6,153 nucleotides of DNA from Clostridiales bacterium (GTDB lineage: Bacteria > Bacillota > Clostridia > Lachnospirales > Lachnospiraceae). The stretch covers positions 1 to 6,153 of the forward strand of contig DYCJ01000064.1 of assembly GCA_019418195.1 (NCBI GenBank), read 5' to 3'. Numbering within the stretch: the stretch's first letter is position 1; every line of letters begins with the position of its first letter. A program made the position numbers and the translations under genes. The notes below the pieces were generated by a model that saw only the letters and a program-made list of their open reading frames with translations, searched no databases and was not told the origin of the DNA. This document shows, in pieces, positions 1 to 3,586 of the stretch.

Positions 1-1281
1 ATGCACTATTTCAAGGAACTTTATCCGGAACTGAAGGTGACCGGATTCTGCGATAACTATGTGAAGCAACTGGAGAGAGCGCAGATCGACGTAAGCCTGA
101 CATGGCTTGAGAAGAGACTTGGAAAACATCTGACAGACAATGAAATCCGGGGCAAGCTTGAGAAACTCGGGTTCGAGGTCCAGATCGACGGTGACAACAT
201 GCATGTGACTGCGCCCACATGGCGTTCTACAGGCGATATCTCCATCAAGGATGATGTGATGGAGGAAGTTGCCAGAATGTACGGATATGACAACTTCGAC
301 GCCACAGCGTTCACGACTTCCTTTACAGGAGCGATCAACCAGAAGGATAAGAGCCTTGTCAGAAATATCAAGGAGTATCTCGCGATCCGCTGCGGCATGC
401 AGGAAGTGTACACCTATCCGTGGATGAATGATGTGTTCGTAAATGCGGTCCTTCAGAACACGGACGGAATACTGAGGCTTTCCACTCCGCCGGCACCGGA
501 ACTGGGATATATCCGTTCTTCCCTGCTTCCGAACCTGTGCGAGGCAGTTGCAAAAAATGAGCGCTATTACAATGATTTCTCTATTTTTGAGGAAGCTCAG
601 GTATTTTTTGATAAAAATTACACATCTGTATATGATGAGACAGAATCTCTTCCGGAGCAGCGCAGGCATATCGGAGCGGCTTTCGCGAGCAGCGTGAAAG
701 ACATCAACGCGCTCTTCAGAGAGGCAAAAGGTGTTCTTGAGTATATGCCGCGTTATACGCATATGGAAGCGTATGAGTTCAGAAAAGAAGAGAAACCGGT
801 GTGGGCTGACAACGTTGTCTGGCTCAATATCTATCTTGGAGATGAGAAGATCGGAGACATGGGACTGGTCGCAAAGAAGGTTTCCATGGAGTGCGGCATC
901 AAGAACCTGTCCGTTATGCTGTTCGAACTGGATGCAACGAAGCTGAAGCCGCTGAAATCCAGAACGAATAAATTTACCCATCTGGCAGAGTATCCGGAGA
1001 CAGATTATGACATCTCCATGCTCTTTGACGCGGATGCGTCATGGCATGATATCTATGACGCGGTCATGGGCAAGAAGAAGGCCAGCGCGCTTCTTAAGGA
1101 TGCCTCCTTTGTGGACGAATACAGAGGAAAACAGATACCATCCGGAAAGAAATCCGTGACCATCAGACTGACGATCGGATCGGATGAGAAGACTCTGACG
1201 TCTCAGGAGATAGAAAATGCTGCAAATCAGGTGATGAAAAAGCTCGGCAAAAAAATGAATGCAGAGCTCAGGACACAGTAA
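1..1281 (+). CDS. pheT: Phenylalanyl-tRNA synthetase beta subunit, C-terminal part (5' end outside window)
   Basis: This is the C-terminal half of the beta chain of the cytoplasmic (alpha-beta)2 phenylalanyl-tRNA synthetase, which charges tRNA-Phe with phenylalanine using ATP. The 426 residues visible compare with about 800 for bacterial PheT, so the in-frame ATG at base 1 is almost certainly an internal methionine. In order one sees a B5 domain (about residues 30-97) with the typical APTWRSTGDISIKDD and EEVARMYGYDN stretches, whose acidic residues D84/D85/E88/E89 match the family's metal-binding positions. Next comes the synthetase-like core (about 110-320), with STPPAPELGYIRSSLLPNL near 160. 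The FDX-ACB anticodon-binding domain ends the protein (about 328-426), starting near YPETDYDISMLFD. The stop is TAA at 1279-1281. pheS is expected just upstream, outside the window. Family assignment is firm; only the missing 5' end is uncertain. Confidence 0.96.
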   Translation: MHYFKELYPELKVTGFCDNYVKQLERAQIDVSLTWLEKRLGKHLTDNEIRGKLEKLGFEVQIDGDNMHVTAPTWRSTGDISIKDDVMEEVARMYGYDNFDATAFTTSFTGAINQKDKSLVRNIKEYLAIRCGMQEVYTYPWMNDVFVNAVLQNTDGILRLSTPPAPELGYIRSSLLPNLCEAVAKNERYYNDFSIFEEAQVFFDKNYTSVYDETESLPEQRRHIGAAFASSVKDINALFREAKGVLEYMPRYTHMEAYEFRKEEKPVWADNVVWLNIYLGDEKIGDMGLVAKKVSMECGIKNLSVMLFELDATKLKPLKSRTNKFTHLAEYPETDYDISMLFDADASWHDIYDAVMGKKKASALLKDASFVDEYRGKQIPSGKKSVTIRLTIGSDEKTLTSQEIENAANQVMKKLGKKMNAELRTQ

Positions 1282-1301
1282 AACAAAGCAATAGTTCAGG
1301 C

Positions 1302-1337
1302 GGGCCTTGTGTGGAATGCATACAGGGCTCGTTTGTC
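1302..1337 (+). terminator. Terminator-like hairpin after pheT
   Basis: A 12-pair stem, with three G-T wobbles, joins GGGCCTTGTGTG (1302-1313) to CATACAGGGCTC (1319-1330) across a GAATG loop, and is followed by GTTTGTC. The stem is strong, but the T tract is short and interrupted. It lies 20 bases after the pheT stop and 27 before the queA start, so it may end the pheST transcript or only weaken read-through into queA. I see no good promoter between the hairpin and queA, so some co-transcription is plausible. Confidence 0.5.
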
Positions 1338-1357
1338 GAAGGGAATAGGTTTACAGT

Positions 1358-2383
1358 ATGAAAACAAGTGATTTTTATTATGACCTGCCGCAGGAACTGA
1401 TCGCCCAGGATCCTCTGGAAGACCGTTCTGCCTCCAGACTTATGGTACTGGACAAGGAGACCGGGGAGATACAGCATCACGTGTTCCGTGATATTATCGG
1501 TTATTTGAATCCGGGAGACTGTCTGGTCATCAATGACACAAAAGTCATCCCGGCAAGGCTGATAGGAGCAAAAGAAGAGACGGGGGCGAAGATTGAAGTC
1601 CTGCTCTTAAAGAGAGGCGCGGATGATGTATGGGAGACGCTCGTAAAGCCGGGGCGCAAGGCAAAGCCGGGGACAAGGATAAGTTTCGGTGACGGGCTTC
1701 TTACAGGGGAAGTGGTAGACATTGTAGATGAAGGGAACCGTCTGATCCATTTTGAGTATGAAGGGATCTTTGAAGAGATATTAGACCAACTCGGACAGAT
1801 GCCGCTGCCTCCATATATCACGCATCAGCTCAAGGATAAAGACAGATATAACACAGTTTACGCGGAGCATTCCGGATCTGCCGCGGCACCGACTGCGGGG
1901 CTTCACTTTACGCCGGAGCTGCTCAAAGAAATCGAGGAGAAGGGCGTCGATATCGCGCGCGTGACGCTCCATGTAGGTCTGGGAACATTCCGCCCTGTAA
2001 AAGTGGACGATGTGGAGAATCACCATATGCATTCTGAGTTTTATATGATAAACGAAGAGGCGGCGGAGAAGATCAACCGTGCGAAAGACGGAGGCGGTCG
2101 TGTGATCTGCGTGGGAACGACAAGCTGCCGCACCATCGAATCTGCGGCGGATGAAAACGGTCACTTAAGAGCCTGCAGCGGATGGACAGAGATCTTTATC
2201 TATCCGGGATACCGTTTTAAGGCTCTGGACTGTCTGATCACCAACTTCCATCTGCCGGAGTCTACGCTCATCATGCTCGTATCCGCGCTGGCGGGAAAAG
2301 AGCATGTACTTGCGGCGTATGAGGAAGCGGTGCGGGAGAGATACCGGTTCTTCAGCTTCGGAGATGCAATGTTTATAAAATAA
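1358..2383 (+). CDS. queA: S-adenosylmethionine:tRNA ribosyltransferase-isomerase QueA
   Basis: QueA is a cytoplasmic enzyme of queuosine synthesis. It transfers and isomerises the ribosyl group of S-adenosylmethionine onto preQ1 at wobble position 34 of GUN-anticodon tRNAs, giving epoxyqueuosine. The 341-residue length is typical for the family. Family signatures run from end to end: [12 protein letters not shown] (8-19), the [10 protein letters not shown] block (59-68), MPLPPYI (148-154), [13 protein letters not shown] (173-185), [12 protein letters not shown] (203-214), [12 protein letters not shown] (251-262), [19 protein letters not shown] (282-300), and a C-terminal [13 protein letters not shown]. 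The ATG at 1358 gives the conserved N terminus ([11 protein letters not shown]). Its ribosome site is weak: AATAGG with 8 bases to the ATG, or AAGGG further up. The gene follows pheT by 76 bases on the same strand. No frameshift or missing motif is seen. Confidence 0.98.
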   Translation: MKTSDFYYDLPQELIAQDPLEDRSASRLMVLDKETGEIQHHVFRDIIGYLNPGDCLVINDTKVIPARLIGAKEETGAKIEVLLLKRGADDVWETLVKPGRKAKPGTRISFGDGLLTGEVVDIVDEGNRLIHFEYEGIFEEILDQLGQMPLPPYITHQLKDKDRYNTVYAEHSGSAAAPTAGLHFTPELLKEIEEKGVDIARVTLHVGLGTFRPVKVDDVENHHMHSEFYMINEEAAEKINRAKDGGGRVICVGTTSCRTIESAADENGHLRACSGWTEIFIYPGYRFKALDCLITNFHLPESTLIMLVSALAGKEHVLAAYEEAVRERYRFFSFGDAMFIK

Positions 2384-2393
2384 GTGAAAATTC

Positions 2394-2421
2394 CGGATTT
2401 ATCGGACTGATAAAGTATCCG
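2394..2421 (+). terminator. Small bulged hairpin just after queA
   Basis: CGGAT-TTATC (2394-2403) pairs with GATAA and ATCCG (2409-2421) across a GGACT loop and a 3-base bulge, starting 11 bases after the queA stop. There is no T tract after it, so it is at best a weak or factor-dependent terminator, or an mRNA 3'-end stabiliser. Confidence 0.3.
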
Positions 2422-2423
2422 CC

Positions 2424-2548
2424 GGGAGGTATGTATTGTTATCGCACACGTTTTCACTCGGTCGCGTCGTAACGGTACATAAGAGCGCAAAAGACGCGCT
2501 CTAAGTGCCGACGCCGCTCCAACGGTGCGTACACAATACATACCTCTC
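2424..2548. repeat. Long imperfect palindrome, 125 bases
   Basis: The outer arms GGGAGGTATGTATTGT (2424-2439) and ACAATACATACCTCTC (2533-2548) match as inverted copies at 15 of 16 positions. Moving inward, CGGTAC (2473-2478) pairs with GTGCCG (2505-2510) with one wobble. AGAGCGC (2482-2488) pairs perfectly with GCGCTCT (2496-2502) across a 7-base loop. The three helices are nearly coaxial, so the whole could fold as one long rod with internal loops. No target-site duplication is evident around it. It could be a structured RNA, a MITE-like or palindromic intergenic repeat, or part of a larger dispersed element. No known RNA family is recognised. Confidence 0.6.
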
Positions 2549-2714
2549 GACTGCTTTCTTTCCCATCCCGAAAATCGAATTTCTGACGGAAGGAACAAAG
2601 CTCCCACTTCTTTCTGTTTGTATGAGGATTTTCAGGTTGGTCTGTTAGTCGGTAAAACGTCAAAATGGACGGTTACAGCTGCTCTGATGCATCTTACGCA
2701 GAGGAAGAAAAAGA

Positions 2715-2774
2715 TTGAGAACGGCGACTGTGGAAGAAAATTACGAAAAGTTAAAAGCAGGGAAATGGTGTTAA
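2715..2774 (+). CDS. Possible 19-residue leader-like peptide (TTG start), speculative
   Basis: A short frame starts with TTG at 2715 and reads (M/L)RTATVEENYEKLKAGKWC, then TAA at 2772-2774. A purine-rich GAGGAAG (2701-2707) stands 7 bases before the TTG, a good ribosome-site position. The peptide has a natural-looking composition, and its stop falls inside the left arm of the hairpin at 2753-2847, as in leader-peptide arrangements. Against this, no gene in the same direction follows that it could regulate; the next gene is convergent. It could be chance or a remnant of a longer gene. Confidence 0.2.
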   Translation: MRTATVEENYEKLKAGKWC

Positions 2775-2847
2775 GTGAAAAAATGATGCTGTCTGAGCTT
2801 GCGAGTTCGTCATTTTTTCACTTGCTTTTAACCATTTTTCTGCTTTG
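2753..2847. terminator. Long A/T-armed hairpin, possible bidirectional terminator
   Basis: AAGTGAAAAAATGA (2773-2786) and TCATTTTTTCACTT (2810-2823) form a perfect 14-pair stem. Inside it GAGCT and AGTTC form a small extra hairpin. Outside it AAATGGT pairs with ACCATTT (2763-2769 with 2831-2837) and AAAGCAG pairs with CTGCTTT (2754-2760 with 2840-2846). Since A runs lie in the left arm and T runs in the right, both strands read as stem plus U-rich segment. That suits a shared terminator between convergent genes, although it lies 370 bases from queA and 133 from the minus gene. GTTAAAAGC (2750-2758) can alternatively pair with GCTTTTAAC (2824-2832), so two competing folds exist. Confidence 0.45.
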
Positions 2848-2979
2848 AGTTATTTCCTGTAACCGGAGCCGGGATCAACCTTTTTCTCCGCCTGCGTACA
2901 CGCAAGTCAGGTCGCTGTATATTGCTGTATTTCGGACGTTTTCTGTACTATCAGCCAGTACGATAAATCCAGAATTTTC

Positions 2980-3459
2980 TTAAATCATCTCTATCGCCTG
3001 TTTCCCCGTCAGATGTTCTATCTCCATCTCCATCATACACAGCGGTTTCCACTCCCGTTCGATGGCTTTATCCCGGTTTTCGGCAGTGTCATCAGGCGCA
3101 TATTTTACTGCAAGTTTTTCGATAGCGGAGCGTTTTTCAGTGTCGTCTTCCAGAATACGGATTCTGCCGAAGGCAATGATGCTGCGGAAGTAGGTGGTAT
3201 ATTCTTCCGGCACGATCTGATCCTGATCGATGACGCAGAAGGAAGCCGCTGCATTTTTTAATATGGCGTCTATCTTATGCCCGTTTTTGGCACTGTGGAA
3301 CAGAAGTTTTTCCCCATTGTAGACATAGCTTACAGGCACTGCATAGGGGTAACCGTTATCTCCGTGGAGTGCCAGAACTCCCGATGTTCCATTGTATAAG
3401 ATGCGGTCAAATTCTTCTTTTGATAATTTCTGTTTTTTTCTGCGCATTTCGCGAAACAT
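2980..3459 (-). CDS. NimA-like pyridoxamine 5'-phosphate oxidase-family flavoprotein
   Basis: This 159-residue protein belongs to the PNPOx-like split-barrel family, in the branch related to the 5-nitroimidazole resistance protein NimA. Such proteins are small cytoplasmic flavin- or heme-binding dimers; the physiological substrate is generally unknown, and no resistance should be assumed. Diagnostic stretches are the N-terminal FREMRRKKQKLSKEE, GTSGVLALHGDNGYPYAVPVS (about 24-44), LLFHSAKNGHKIDAIL (about 52-67), CVIDQDQIVPEEYTTYFRS (about 75-93), and IIAFGRIRIL (about 94-103), all matching barrel strands and the cofactor region. The length is usual for the family. The start is supported by GGAGG (complement of 3466-3470) 6 bases before the ATG at 3459-3457. 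The gene stands alone, convergent with queA and divergent from the large secreted protein, with which it shares a promoter region. Confidence 0.9.
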   Translation of the reverse strand: MFREMRRKKQKLSKEEFDRILYNGTSGVLALHGDNGYPYAVPVSYVYNGEKLLFHSAKNGHKIDAILKNAAASFCVIDQDQIVPEEYTTYFRSIIAFGRIRILEDDTEKRSAIEKLAVKYAPDDTAENRDKAIEREWKPLCMMEMEIEHLTGKQAIEMI

Positions 3460-3464
3460 AGTAT

Positions 3465-3470
3465 TCCTCC
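3465..3470 (-). promoter_or_regulatory. Ribosome binding site of the NimA-like gene
   Basis: On the minus strand GGAGGA stands 5-6 bases before the ATG ending at 3457. It is a strong Shine-Dalgarno sequence and fixes the start of the NimA-like gene. Confidence 0.8.
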
Positions 3471-3516
3471 ATTAAGTTGAACTGGTTGATTGCGGATTTA
3501 TTTCCAATAATAACCT

Positions 3517-3546
3517 ATTGTATACAAAAATGAAAACAGATACAAT
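3517..3546. promoter_or_regulatory. Overlapping face-to-face divergent promoters in a 30-base dyad
   Basis: ATTGTAT (3517-3523) and ATACAAT (3540-3546) are exact inverted copies 16 bases apart. Read rightward, TTGTAT (3518-3523) and TACAAT (3541-3546) sit 17 bases apart as -35 and -10 boxes. Read leftward, the complement gives the same TTGTAT-17-TACAAT layout. The -10 boxes match consensus at 5 of 6 positions; the -35 boxes only at 3 of 6, which suggests help from an activator. The rightward promoter would serve the secreted protease-like gene and the leftward one the NimA-like gene, and the two could not be occupied by polymerase together. TTGTATACAA (3518-3527) is itself a perfect palindrome and a possible operator, resembling sites of GntR-family regulators. 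Inferred from sequence only. Confidence 0.5.
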
Positions 3547-3586
3547 CAGTCCGTAATAAAATAAGCGGAAAGGATTGAGTCAGAAG

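Larger units (their letters stand above)
2384..2979. other. Convergent intergenic region, about 600 bases, structured, no convincing long gene
   Basis: This gap lies between queA (plus) and the NimA-like gene (minus), which point at each other. Reading frames of 70-135 codons exist on both strands, but none has a convincing start, domain or composition; the longest lie antisense across queA or across the palindromes. The gap holds three inverted repeats listed separately (2394-2421, 2424-2548, 2753-2847), a 19-codon leader-like frame (2715-2774), and smaller dyads near the minus-gene stop: TGCGT/ACGCA at 2893-2904 and GTACT/AGTAC at 2945-2961. The density of symmetric sequence suggests noncoding RNA, a dispersed repeat or a decayed mobile element rather than protein. 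Confidence 0.6.

Noticed and set aside
1..3. ATG at base 1 as the true start of the first gene
   Set aside because: The protein starts in the middle of PheT, just before the B5 domain. About 370 N-terminal residues are missing, so this is an internal Met at the window edge.
2200..2663. Minus-strand frames of 135 and 69 codons over the queA end and palindrome
   Set aside because: One is antisense to the conserved end of queA, and both cross the palindrome. They have Arg/Ser-rich composition and no family signature.
2525..2848. 107-codon plus-strand frame in the intergenic region
   Set aside because: It starts inside the right arm of the palindrome with no clear ribosome site, and its C-terminal hydrophobic end is simply the translated T-rich arm of the hairpin. 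No domain is recognised.
2911..2930. Short direct repeat GCTGTAT twice near the minus-gene 3' end
   Set aside because: Only seven bases and two copies; expected by chance and not part of any array. No CRISPR-like spacing exists in the window.
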